Shown here piece by piece: positions 22,508 to 34,128 of a stretch of DNA of 64,000 nucleotides; the first letter of the stretch is position 1, and the number at the start of each line of letters is the position of its first letter. The stretch lies in the NCBI GenBank assembly GCA_023159155.1, contig JAJNNX010000001.1, positions 2,914,001 to 2,978,000 on the forward strand, read 5' to 3'. Under the pieces are notes generated by a model, which was not told the DNA's origin, did not search any database, and saw only the letters and a list, made by a program, of their open reading frames with translations. This DNA is from Ustulina deusta (lineage: Eukaryota; Ascomycota; Sordariomycetes; Xylariales; Xylariaceae). A program made the position numbers and the translations under genes.

Positions 22508-24361
22508 GACGATGGGGCTTCGAACGAGGTGTGTCGCTTCGCTATGCTTGCTCTAGCAGAACAGTTCATTCATTAGCAGGGGCTCCCGACTCGAGCTGCA
22601 TGTAACCAAGAAAGTACCACATCGTCCGGCTTACATGGTCGCGTTGAATGGGAGCGATTCAAGCATCACTCGGGGTTCAGGAGCTCGCAAGAATCCATCT
22701 CGTCGACCCCTCGCCAAACCGCCCTGCGATCAACAGCCGAGAACAATGGCGGCTGCCACTTGTTTGCTCCTTGCACGTTGTGGGTGTAGATGGTGAGCTT
22801 GGACCCGGATTGTCTCAGTGTATGGGGCGACCGGGTTTGGGGGTGCGCGATGTCCGACTTGCACGAAGATGCCACGTTACTGTGCTATGATTAAAGACCG
22901 TCGGGAAGGTGGCATATCACCAGAGTCGGTTTGGAGATGGCACAGGAGCGCTCAAGTGGAGCGAAGTTGTGTAAGACAAAGTGCTGGGCAGGCTACGGGT
23001 CTATCGAAGAGGGCCGTTACGTAAGAGACAAAGGGAGCGACACTAGCCGCACAGCAAACTTGCAGGCAATGGATGGCAGGTCAAGAGCGAAGAGATCGAG
23101 CGCTGATGAAAATGAGTAGGCCTACTGAAGTTCGGCTAGTCCGGACGCTATCTGCATACTTACATAATTACATAGCTGTGCACACTTAGGTAAGTACATA
23201 GAGGTACCTATCCCTACACAACATTATAATTACTGGCCCCATTCCAATGGTTGTGTGCCACTAACATAGGTACTCTTAATAAGTTTTCAGACTTGTCCAT
23301 ACTCCAAACTTGCGGCTCCGGAGTGCTGGATTGATTCGGTACGCCGTTGCCAACCTGCTGGGTCTTGCAGGGGCTTTATGCTTTCGCCCCTGACACTTAG
23401 CTTCATTAGAGTCTTGCTACTAGGCGAATCAAAATACCTATGGCTCGAACGCGACTTACAGTCTACTAATATTTCTTCATTGAGTTTTAAGGTTGGGTAA
23501 TAGGATGGTATAAGAAGATCCAGATGCTTCAAGGGCTATTTTCAGTAATGCGCGGTAACGAGGATAGCAATCAGCCCGAGTCTACCTAGTCAAGGGACAA
23601 AGAAAGAGACGTCATCCAACTACGCAAGTACTACACAGTAAATATAAGGAGTGTGTATAGGTACCTTCAGTAGCTCGAAAAAGAAGTCCCATCCGCGTTT
23701 TTCTAAGGCCGAAATATCTTCCTTGCACAAAGTACAATTTCTGCCCTAAGTCATGAGTAAAAAGTAAACAAAACTTATTTTCTAATAGATAACCTATTTC
23801 TTAATATAATATACTTGTTACAGTTTATTTAGTTCTAAGACATGTTATATATAACACTTTATATCGTGAAGGTTTTTGAACCTAAACAAAAAACGGACGG
23901 GACTTTTTTGGAGTAACTGTAGTACCATCTCCAACCTTTAGGTACCTACTTGGCGGGGTAGGTACGCAACTCCTTAATAAACCCGCCGAGGTGCAGATAA
24001 CGTCTTCCAAGAAATTATATGACGGGACATAGGTACTTACTCGCTATTGTTTGATATGTACCTGGTAAGCTAGACTACCTAGGTATGTAGACAACCTGTG
24101 CTTGATTGCAAACTTGGGAAATAAAATAATATAGGTACATATCAACAAGCTTCGGGGGACATATGTACTTATTATGTATTACTAAGTTTAGAGCTTAATT
24201 CGTCCCTATACCGCCCGCTTAAAATGTTACCAAACGCCTAATCTCTTGCGTGTGTATAGATGACCTTCTAAGTCTTCGCCCAGAACTCCGATATCGAATA
24301 TGCTAATCACTTCCCATCCCACCAATAAGGTATTACGTCTATGGGGGGCACCCAAAGAATG
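22508..24361. other. Intergenic region with TACCTAGGTA motifs
   Basis: 1.85 kb. The left part holds the upstream region of the Fmp27 homologue; the right part lies downstream of the hydrolase gene. From about 23150 to 24180 it is AT-rich and repeatedly carries AGGTACCTA/TACCTAGGTA-type words (for example 24076-24085). Open frames here are short and featureless. Confidence 0.5.
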
Positions 24362-27166
24362 CTACAGTTTCGATCTAACAGCCTCCAGTCTATACTTCAC
24401 ATCTTTCAGTGCTTTAGTGGTGGGCGTCCAATCATCGAACTGCTTGAGTAACTCGGCTGTTTCCTCGAAATTTCGTTTGACAAACTCTTCTTCGAGAAGG
24501 CCGCGCATGATCCAAGGAAGAACATATGGATTGGGGTTAGTGAGCCCTTGATGCTTTTGAATCTCACAAGGCACTATAGATGCACTTGTGGTCTCGAGCG
24601 TATGCGATATGGCCAAGCTTGTATAAATTAGTATCGCCAGAATGCGTAAAGGAGGAAAACCTAGGGATTCTACATACTCATACACCTGGTCATCATCATA
24701 GAGTCTCGAATGACCCTCACCTGAGTACAGGCTACCTGCCAGCGGCACCGACAATTCTCGAATGAGTCCGTGGTCAGATACGCCCAGATTACGAAGCTTG
24801 AGCGCGAACCCTACTAGATGCGCAATGAAATCTGGGGCGTGATTTCGACCGTCAATAAATACTATTTAGAACACTGGAGTCAGTAATGTCCGTACGTGGT
24901 AAGAATTCTTCAGAGGTTTGGGAGCTTGTAGGAGCAGCAAGAGCAGCATATGCCCACTTAGGCGGTTTGTGGCCCTGGAACATGCTGGAAGGGAGGATAA
25001 AGGGCGTGACTCAATCGACATGATTTCACTCACGCACCTGCTCGATATATGTAGGGATGGGAGGCTGGGCCATATAGTGCCGATTCCAAAGGTACTAATT
25101 GATCATCAATACTGCCGACGTACTATGATGTATTAGTGATGTTCTCAGTCTTTAGCAAAGGGACGAAGGGGGACGACAAGGGCAAAGCAGTCTTTCTGTA
25201 GCTTACTGTGATACGGGCGCCGTAATCGACAACTTTCTTTAAGGCATGTTCATATCTCTTAGAAACCTCACTTCCGGGGTCTGCAAACTGCCATAGCTCT
25301 GCCGCTGACCCCATCAGCATTCCCATTCCAGACTTGTAGTCTGGAAATGGCCCAAGCGACACACCAGCCATGGCGCAAACTCCAATACGAGACTTGGTGA
25401 TGACTCCTAGGTCTATTAATTTCGCCAAAAGCATTATGCTGACAGGAACGCCCTGTGAATGGCATGCCAGCATGACCAGGTCCGCATTTTTTATATGCTC
25501 GATCCAATTTAACAAAAGCTTCCACAAGTTATTGACCCGGTCTGCGATTTTGCCTTCTCCCTCAAGAGCCACTTTCTCTATCTCGCAATCACTCGAACCA
25601 TTGCTCTCGGTCCATCTACGAATTGCTTCAGCACAATGGTTCGCGAATTTTATGGAGGTTCCTGTGGGTTGACCTATCATTGGTCTTAAATAACTCGCAG
25701 GGAAAAGCCCATGGACCCCAATCGCAATAGCCTTCTTTATCGTCGGGGTTTCTTTTGAAAGAAACACATGGTTCGTAATTGGCAGCTGTGTTCTAAGCAA
25801 TAACTTTGCAATCTGTTTAATTATCGAAGGGTTCTCTTTCATACGGTAAGTGCTCTTAAATGATGGTAAAAGTAGGTTAGGGGGAAGGGCCTTATGGGTC
25901 AAGGACATAGCTGATTTTGATGGCATGTTCTTGATAGCTAGGTCTGAATTTGGTGTAATTGGCCCAGTTGTGGGCGGCTCATCTACATCTATAGATTGCG
26001 GCCGGCTTCTTTTGGTTTTCGTAGTCCGAGTGCCCTTGGGTGGCCCTTCTTGAGAAGACTTAGTCGGGGAGTCTTTCTTGTTGCTGGTCTCTTCTTTGAC
26101 GTCGACGCTGGATTTTCTTGGACTTATCTCCGATCCATCGCCCATGACTGCTAACTCGCCTTGTTCAGTGAAAGAGGCATCTTGACCTGCTTTTCTAGAT
26201 GCCGGCTCTCTAGACCAGAAGGCCCACGTTGAGCCAGCTGATGGTTGAACTGTTGCAGGTGGCGGTGCCGATAGCATAGGAGCATTTTGCATGACAACAT
26301 CCTCGTTTTCCTGTGTCTTAGACTCTTCGGCTATACTATCTTCATTTGCCAGCCCCCGCTCTGCAGTTTCCTGAGCGGTTGGGTTCGCTGATAAGGACCA
26401 GAGACCAAACCACGGGCTTGTTTGTTTCGTCGGCTTCGAGGGTTCTGGCGACGGCTCAGCTTGCGCATCTTGGGGTTGTGTCGATTGCGTTGTCTCCGAG
26501 GTACTTTGATGATCTTCGGCGCTGTCATTTGCAGGTTCGCTCTGTCCCTGGATCGTTGACCTAGCTAGCCATGATAGCCAGCCCGTAGAGCTTGTTGGTG
26601 CCTGGGAAATGTTTTCTATGGAAGTAGGAGGCTCGTCTAAACCACGACTTGGAGTAACCGGCCCGCTCGCAGTAACTGCATCCGCTGGGCCATCGCCCGT
26701 GTTCACTATTTCTGGCGGCCCTATGGAAGTGACCGACTCGTTCTGGCGTGCCTTGGTATTGGTTTCGGCAATCGTGCGCAGCGTCCCGGTGGACTGGCAA
26801 TCCGAATCTATAGAGGCCGCTTTCCTGTTTGTCTCGAAGCGGCTCAAGTCTGCTGTGGCCTCCGATCGTCGAGTGTCACCCATTATGTTCTCCCGAGCTA
26901 CCTGGGTCGAGGGAGACGACTTCGAAACGCGTGGCCATGAGCCATACCAGCTGCTCGTCTTTCGGACCTGAGATACTGGGGTCAGAACCACAATATAAGC
27001 ACGAAAAGAGTCTATATCTATCACTCACCTTGTAGGATGTGCCGGCGGACGTATTCGTATGGTCTGGCTGGGTGGGTGGCATCCCACGCGACGATGATGT
27101 GGGAGGTAAGAAGTCTTTCCCGTTTTTGTCGGAGGGGTCGGGTCGAGAACGCTTTCGGGGGGTCAT
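24362..27166 (-). CDS. Alpha/beta-hydrolase-like protein with SKL C-terminus
   Basis: Four exons on the minus strand: 27166-27029, 26967-25207, 25122-25038 and 24861-24362. They join in phase to 827 aa. The function is not known to me. The first ~390 residues are polar, Ser/Thr/Pro-rich and probably disordered, with repeated Trp-containing patches (GWLSWLA, SPWFGLWS, STWAFWS). The C-terminal ~430 residues look like an alpha/beta hydrolase: a strand (AIAIGVHGLFP), a nucleophile-elbow motif LACHSQG with Ser550, an acid candidate in VGSIDDQLVPLES (Asp639/640), and a histidine in DGRNHAPDF (His669). The last three residues, Ser-Lys-Leu, match the canonical peroxisomal targeting signal PTS1. Splice joins restore the VGSIDDQLVP and VFIDGRNHAPDF blocks, which supports the model. 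It is divergent from RRP5. Lipase or esterase activity and peroxisomal location are inferences. Confidence 0.75.
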
Positions 27167-27647
27167 GGTCGGGTATGAGCTCCCTCCATGAGGTTAGGTA
27201 TCGTTGGGTTCTTCAGCGAATGAAGCGTTCTTGTAATAGGTGTAAATAGATGCCTATGCGGAAGCTGGGAGAGCTGATCGGGGCTCTTGAATGACGCCAA
27301 GATTACCTTGGTGCTTCGTAGGTCTCTAGGCACCTAGGCAGGTGCTCAAGTACCTAGTCTGGTGGAGAGTGGGCGCGGAGTAGGCACCTAAGACACATAA
27401 GGTTAGGTAAGTGTCTACCCGGATAACAATTCAGGTGGGGCTCAACAGGTGTGGAGCTTGAAGGTGCCCCTCTCGTACCCACCCACGTCCCTGATGTGGT
27501 GCTTTATCGATAAGCGCAAAGGAAAAAAAGTTCATGGAATTGGCCAAACGCGATAATCTCGTGCAGCCTCTCAAGATCTCAATACAGTGTATTCTTCAAC
27601 GGACGTACGAAACAGCACGACTGGCTCGAAACCCTCGATATGGTACA
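27167..27647. promoter_or_regulatory. Divergent promoter, hydrolase gene and RRP5
   Basis: 481 bp between the start codons of two divergent genes. It includes several CACCTAGGCA/AAGTACCTAG words at about 27325-27400 and a perfect 10-bp palindrome TTATCGATAA at 27504-27513, about 135 bp before the preferred RRP5 ATG. The palindrome contains back-to-back GATA cores. A regulatory role is inferred from position only. Confidence 0.45.
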
Positions 27648-30600
27648 ATGAGCTCTCTCAAGAGGAAAGACGCCCCTGGAGGCGCACCAGCTGCAAAATC
27701 TCCGAAGCGATCGAAATCCGACAAACCTCACTCAAAGCAGAATGCGAACTCCTCTGAGCCCTCCAAACAGCTGCAGCAAAAGCCTGTCAGCGCTCCCGGC
27801 GTGTCGCGGTTAAAGGAAGAGGAGCCGCTATTCCCTCGTGGTGGCGGCAGTGTGTTGTCTCCTCTCGAACATAGGCAAATTTCTATCCAGGCCAAACAAG
27901 ATGTCCTCTTTGAGCATGAGTCTGGGCAGGGAGCCAAGAAGGCAGAGAAATCCCTGAAACGAAAGAAGTCAAAAACGCCTAAAAGCAAATTGCCTAATGG
28001 CGGTCGGTCGGCCGAGGACGTGGTTAGAATAGAGAGCCTAAATTACCAAGTGAGTTGTCTAGCTGGCCAGGGATATTTCGGGCAAGGAGTTCTAACGAGG
28101 AGCAGCGTTTGGTTAAAGGCTCTCTTGTCTTGGGCCAGGTTACTGAGATTCGCCCATTGGAAGTCGTCCTCGCCCTACCGAACAGTCTTTCTGGCCATGT
28201 GCCAATCACTTCTATCTCGAATGTCTTGAGCGAGAGGGTGGCAGCCGAGGCCGAAGCCCTTGACGAGGACGGTAATGAGACCGATACCGTCGATCTGAAC
28301 GATATTTTCGAGGTTGGACAATACCTTCGCGCCTATGTAACTTCTACTACAGAGGATAGTACTGGGGCGTCAACAAAACCAAAGAAGCATATTGAGCTAT
28401 CGTTACGGCCGGAACAAACCAACACAGGGCTTTCGAGCCACGAGGTTGTCGAGAACACCGTTATAATGGCGTCAATCTCTAGTGCCGAAGATCATGGCTT
28501 TGTCATGGAACTTGGCCTATCTGATGATGCAAACACGCGAGGTTTTCTTCCTCGGAAAGAAGTTCCCAGCGATCTTCCCGAAACTCGCACGCAACCTGGT
28601 GCTGTCTTCTTGTGCCTCGTGACCAGGAAAGGTGCCAATGGAAAAGTCATCCAATTATCCGCGCTTCAGAACAAGCTATCCAACGTACAGAACTTTCCAT
28701 CGGAAGCAACAACCATTCAAACCTTTTTACCGGGATCCGCGGTTGAACTTATGATATCAGACATCTCTAGGCGCGGTCTAGTCGGCAAGGTTATGGGTTC
28801 CTTAGATGTCACAGCTGATCTCATCCACTCTGGTGCCGGGCCCAAAGCGCTAGATTTGGAGGAGAAATATAAGATTGGGAATAAAATCAAGGCTCGTGTC
28901 ATATGCGACTTTCCGACAGCCAAGGAGCCAAAAATCGGTATATCACTGCTGGATCATGTCATGACCCTAACGCCGCAGCGAACTGAGTCGGCCAAACTTC
29001 CCCTTGATTTACTCCCTCCGTCTTCGATGGTCGAGCAATGCACCGTATTCAAGGTCGACCCTAACATGGGCGTATTTGTCGAAGTTGGTGTCGACCGCGT
29101 TCCTGGGTTTGTACACATCTCTCGTCTTAAAGATGGCAAACTCGACCTGCTCTCTGAATCATCTGGACCCTTCAAAATTGGTACGGTCCATCGCGGCAGA
29201 GTTATTGGTTACAATGCTGTCGATGGCGTGTACAATTTATCGTTTGAGTCAAGCGTCCTCGAGCAGCCTTTTCTCCGGATCGAAGATGTTGCTGTCGGCA
29301 CTGTACTCAATGGTGAGATTGAGAAACTCATCATCAATCAAGACGGCGTCAGTGGCCTTCTGATCAAACTAGCAGATGGAATTCACGGTTACGCACCAGA
29401 AATGCATCTAGCAGATGTCCGTCTCCAGCACCCTGAAAAGAAGTTTCGGGAAGGCTTGAAGGTTAAAGCCCGAGTTTTGTCAACAGACCTGTTTAAACGT
29501 CAAGTTAGACTTACGCTGAAGAAGACCCTTGTAAATTCCGAGGCGAGGCCGTTGCAATCTTTTGATGAACTTGTTGTGGGGGCACAAAGTCCTGCTACTA
29601 TCATTAAAGTGCTGGAAAAGGGGGCCGTCGTGCAATTCTACGGGTCTTTGAGAGGGTTCCTACCTGTATCGGAGATGAGTGAGGCTTACATCCGTGATCC
29701 CAAGGAGCATTTCCGGGTCGGTCAAGTGGTTAGTGTGCATATACTAAACTTCGATCCCGAAGCACAGAAGCTCTTTGTGTCTTGCAAAGACCCTTCTGCA
29801 TTTGGCATAGAGAAGCAGAATGCGCTCAAAAGTCTCAACGTAGGAGACATTGTGTCCGCTAAGGTGGTACAGAAGACTGAAGACGATATTCACGTCGAAC
29901 TAGTCGACAGCTCGCTTAAAGCACTCCTTTCAATTGGACAACTTGCCGACCGACCTAACAAAAATCAGTCTTCTATGAAGGGCATACGTGTTGGACAAAT
30001 TCTCAGCGAGCTCCTCGTACTAAATAAGGACGATAGTCGTCGGTCGATTGCATTGTCGAATAAGCCAAGCCTAATTCAAGCAAGCCGTGATGGTACACTC
30101 CTTACAGCACTAGACCAAGCTCATGTTGGCGATGTCCGGCAGGGCTTCGTCAGGAACATCACTCTTACGGCCGTTTTTGTGCAGTTCCCTGGCCAACTCA
30201 CGGCTCTACTCCCTAAGTCAAAACTTCCCCGAGAAGACCAAGACAAAACAGACTTTGGCCTCAAGAAATACCAGTCCATTTCTGTGAAAATCGACTCCAT
30301 AGATAGGGATAATGGCCGACTTGTGGTTGCCTCACCCGCGCATATAGATAAGTCTTCAACTGATGCTCAGTCGCCTGCTGCATCCAAACTAGAAAATCCA
30401 GTGGATGAAACGCTAAAGTCTACCAACGACTTGTATGTCGGAAAAATCACCAAGGCGACTATTGTTTCAATCAAGAGTACCCAGTTGAATGTAAAGTTGG
30501 CCGACAATATACAGGGACGTGTGGATATCAGCCAAGTATTTGATTCTTGGGATAAAATTGCGAATCTCAAATCCCCTCTAAGCAAGTTTCAAGTAAACGA

Positions 30601-33052
30601 AGTCATAGAAGTACGAATTCTTGGTGTTCATGACGCCAAAAATCACCGATACTTGCCCATCTCGCATCGATCAACGCACTCAGTTCTCGAACTGTCTGCG
30701 AAGCCAAGTGATCTAACGGCCAGTGCAACGCCAGAGTTCTCCCTTAAGACGCTTGAGCTTGGCTCAACGCACATTGGTTTCGTCAACAACGTTCAACAAA
30801 ACTCCCTCTGGGTGAATCTCTCGCCAAACGTGCGCGGCAGGATCAACACACTTGAGATATCCGACGACGTGTCGCTTCTTGATGACCTCTTGGCCAATTT
30901 CCCAGTCGGCTCAGCTCTGAGAGTGCGTGTTCTAGCTGTAAATCTGACTGAAGGTCGCCTCGATTTGTCAGCCCGCTCTTCCGGCGCCTCCACTCATCTT
31001 GCTTGGGATACCATCAAGCAAAATATGGTTCTCCCTGGCAGAGTCACAAAGATAAATGAACGTCAGATCATTGTGCAACTCAGTGACTTTGTTTCGGCGC
31101 CCACACATTTGATCGACCTCTGCGATGATTATGACAAGGCCAGCACCATGTCATACAGCAAGAACAGCGTTATCCGCATCTCTGTAGTCGATGTTGACAA
31201 GAGCAATAAACGTTTAAGGCTCTCATTACGCCCTTCAAGAGTCTTAAACTCGTCTCTACCCATCAAGGATCGCGAAATTACCAACCTCGCCCAGCTTAGC
31301 GTTGGCAATGTGCTCCGTGGATTTGTCAAGAATGTTTCTGATAAAGGATTGTTTGTTGGTCTAGGTGGCGATATTACAGCAATGGTTCGGATCTCTGATC
31401 TTTCAGATAGATTCATAAAAAATTGGAAGGATGAATTTCAGATCGATCAATTGGTGAAGGGACGGATTATATTGATCGACTCTAGTACAGGCCAGATTCA
31501 AATGAGCCTGAAGTCGTCAGTAGTTGAGAAGGACTTTGTGCCACTCACGAACTATCAAGACCTTCGCACAGGCCAAGTCGTTACAGGGAAAGTTCGAAAG
31601 GTGGAAGAGTTCGGCGCTTTCATTCTCATTGATGGTTCAGCAAATGTGAGCGGCTTATGCCACCGAAGCGAGATGGCTGAGAAGTCTATACAAGATGCAA
31701 GGAAACTTCTTAGTGAAGGCGATGCAGTCAAGGCAATCATCTTAGATATCGACATACAGAAAAAGAGGGTCAGCTTTGGGTTGAAGCCTTCTTATTTCGA
31801 GGATGAAGATGAAAGCGATGATGAAGACGAAATCGCGGGTGCCTTACTGGAAGATAGCGAAGACGCAGAATCTAGTGACGAGGATATGGAAGATGCAGGC
31901 AGCTCAGTTCTTATTGAGGGTACTGATCACGACACATATCTCTCCTCTGACGTTGATGATACTGAGATGGCTGACGGGGTAGTTGAGGATGGCGACGTAC
32001 TTGACACCGGAGGTTTCGATTGGTCCGGAACCGCACTTGATGAACCTAATCCAGCCGCCGCCAGCGCGGACTCAGACACGACAAAAAAAAAGAAGAAGCA
32101 GCGCAAACCTCAAGTTGAAGTAGACCGGAGTGGGGATTTAACCAACTTTAACCCACGGACAGCCGTCGATTACGAGCAGCTCCTCAATCGTCAACCGAAT
32201 TCATCAAATTTGTGGATCCAATATATGGCCTTTCAGATGCAAGTCAGTGAACTAGCTAAAGCACGCGAAGTTGCTGAGCGCGCTGTGACGACCATCAACA
32301 GCACCGAAGAAACAGAGAAATTGAATGCTTGGATAGCATATCTCAATCTCGAGGTGAAGTTTGGAAACGACGACACCGTAGACGGCGTTTTCAAGCGTGC
32401 ATGCCAGGTCAATGATCCGCAGGAGATCCACCAGCGTCTTGCTAGTATATTCGTCCAGGACAATAAGCCAGAGGTGAGTAATAAAAAATTGTCTATACCT
32501 AAGTCATGTCTCACAATCCGTTAGAAAGCAGATGCGCTCTTCCAGACCATCACGAAGAAGTTTGGAGCAAACTCTCCCGATGTTTGGCACAATTACGCCC
32601 ACTGGCTACATGCTGTTCAAAATGAGCCTGACCGCGCACGAGCGCTGCTGCCTCGGGCCATACAGGCATTACCGGATCATGCCCGCCTTCCGCTGATGAC
32701 CAAGTTTGCCGCCCTAGAGTACAGCTCTCCGAATGGTAGCGCCGAGCGTGGCCGAACTATGTTTGAAGGGCTCATCGCCTCGTTCCCGAAGAGGTTCGAC
32801 CTGTGGAGCCAGCTCCTAGACCACGAAGACGGTCCCAACGCTGATAAGGCGGTCATCAGAGACGTCTTTGATAGAGCGACGAAGGTCAAGGGCCTCAAGG
32901 CGCGGCCTGCCAAGAAATGGTTTAAGCGCTGGGCTGATTGGGAGGAGAAGAACGGTGATGCCAAAAGTCAGGAGAAGGTAAGGGCCAAGGCAGGTGAGTG
33001 GGTGAGGCTCAAGGCGGAGGCGAAAAAAGACGAGGAAGAAGACGACGAGTGA
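27648..33052 (+). CDS. rRNA biogenesis protein Rrp5
   Basis: Three exons: 27648-28049, 28106-32473 and 32525-33052, giving 1,765 aa. Rrp5 is a nucleolar factor of early 90S/pre-60S particles, needed for cleavages that yield both 18S and 5.8S rRNA. After a Lys-rich nuclear N-terminus come many S1 RNA-binding repeats (about residues 130-1240), recognisable by recurring patterns such as KGSLVLGQV, VGTVLNGEIEKL, RQGFVRNITLTAVFVQF and GQVVTGKVRKVEEFGAFI. An acidic stretch (DEDESDDEDE and following) then links to C-terminal HAT/TPR-like helical repeats (YEQLLNRQPNSSNLWIQYMAFQ). Intron 1 (56 nt, branch TTCTAAC) and intron 2 (51 nt) both restore conserved blocks: NYQ-RLVKGSLVLGQV and NKPE-KADALFQ. 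An in-frame ATG at 27534 would add 38 residues; I prefer 27648 because MSSLKRKDAP gives the usual basic start. Confidence 0.94.
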
Positions 33053-34128
33053 AAAGAGAAAAACAAGTACCCTACGAGACCAAGGCTGCTACGTATATGT
33101 CCCGCAATCCAGAACAACAAAACTTCATGATTTCAATACATAGTTCGTGCATATACAAGCTGTTGTGCGATGCGAGATAAATATAAATAAGGTGCTTAAC
33201 AAAACACTACCATGACGAAACATTGAAACATGAGATTTTCCTTCGCACCCGTCGTGTTGTCTGTGACAAAGTCTCAACAGGTATCTAGACTTACTAAGAT
33301 CGGCACGACACAACCTGATTGGGGACTTCCATGCATTGTAAATCGAAGTAATACCTGCTTTACCTTTCGGATACCTAGGTAGTTGTCCACTAACCATGTA
33401 CATGCACAAATCATCTAGTGAGTGGATATAGAAACCGGATAAATTATTCTCAGAGTATCTAGAGTCTTCACAACTAATAATCGAACATGTAAATCCGCAA
33501 CCAATATATCTCCCGACATAATAAAAACAATAGACACAGAGTCGCCAAATCCGTACATTGCCAAGTTACACCACCATTCCAAGACCTGCCGCTCCCAACC
33601 GCATCATACACGACACCAGAGCTCCATGTTCCCCTACTCTATAGCGGTTTCGTTCTTCATATCGGTCATACATCATAATGAAATAGAATAAGTGTGTGTG
33701 TGTGTGTGTGTGTTTATGTCGAAGATAAACAGACCAGGTCTTTTTAATGTAGTCCCGTTTCCCAGAAAAAGCAAATGCTGTCCATCCCAGGTCCTTCTGG
33801 TTTTGGTTTCCTTTTGCGCTGTTCCCCGCCCCCAGAAGATCTAAAATAGTAGTTATGATATTATGAACGAGGCGCGTCCCGAAACTTTCTTTTTTGGGTT
33901 CAACAGACAAAGAGAACTAGGTTGCCTTGATCCGGTTGGTGATGACACAAACAGAAGCTGGCAGAAAATGTGTTTGTTCCCGCAATGCCTCGCCTGAAAT
34001 AGAATTCTGTTTTGCGTTCAATAAATATAAGCGGGTAATCCCCAATAAGCAATAGAAAAAAAAATATGTCACAATAATCGACTAAGATTGTCGAATCCAT
34101 GTTGGGAAGACAAGCTCTAATCATTGGT
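33053..34128. other. Convergent intergenic region with (TG)n
   Basis: 1.08 kb between the stops of RRP5 and the leftward 790-aa gene, so mainly facing 3' UTRs. It contains a (GT)n microsatellite at 33692-33713 and one exact TACCTAGGTA palindrome at 33372-33381. No gene is visible. Confidence 0.55.
33692..33713. repeat. (GT)n microsatellite
   Basis: Eleven uninterrupted GT units in the convergent spacer between RRP5 and the unknown gene. A simple sequence repeat without coding context. Confidence 0.95.

Noticed and set aside
28055..28105. ATG at 28055 as the start of RRP5
   Set aside because: It lies in intron 1 and would remove the Lys-rich N-terminus. The GTGAGT donor at 28050 and the CTAAC branch point support splicing to 28106.
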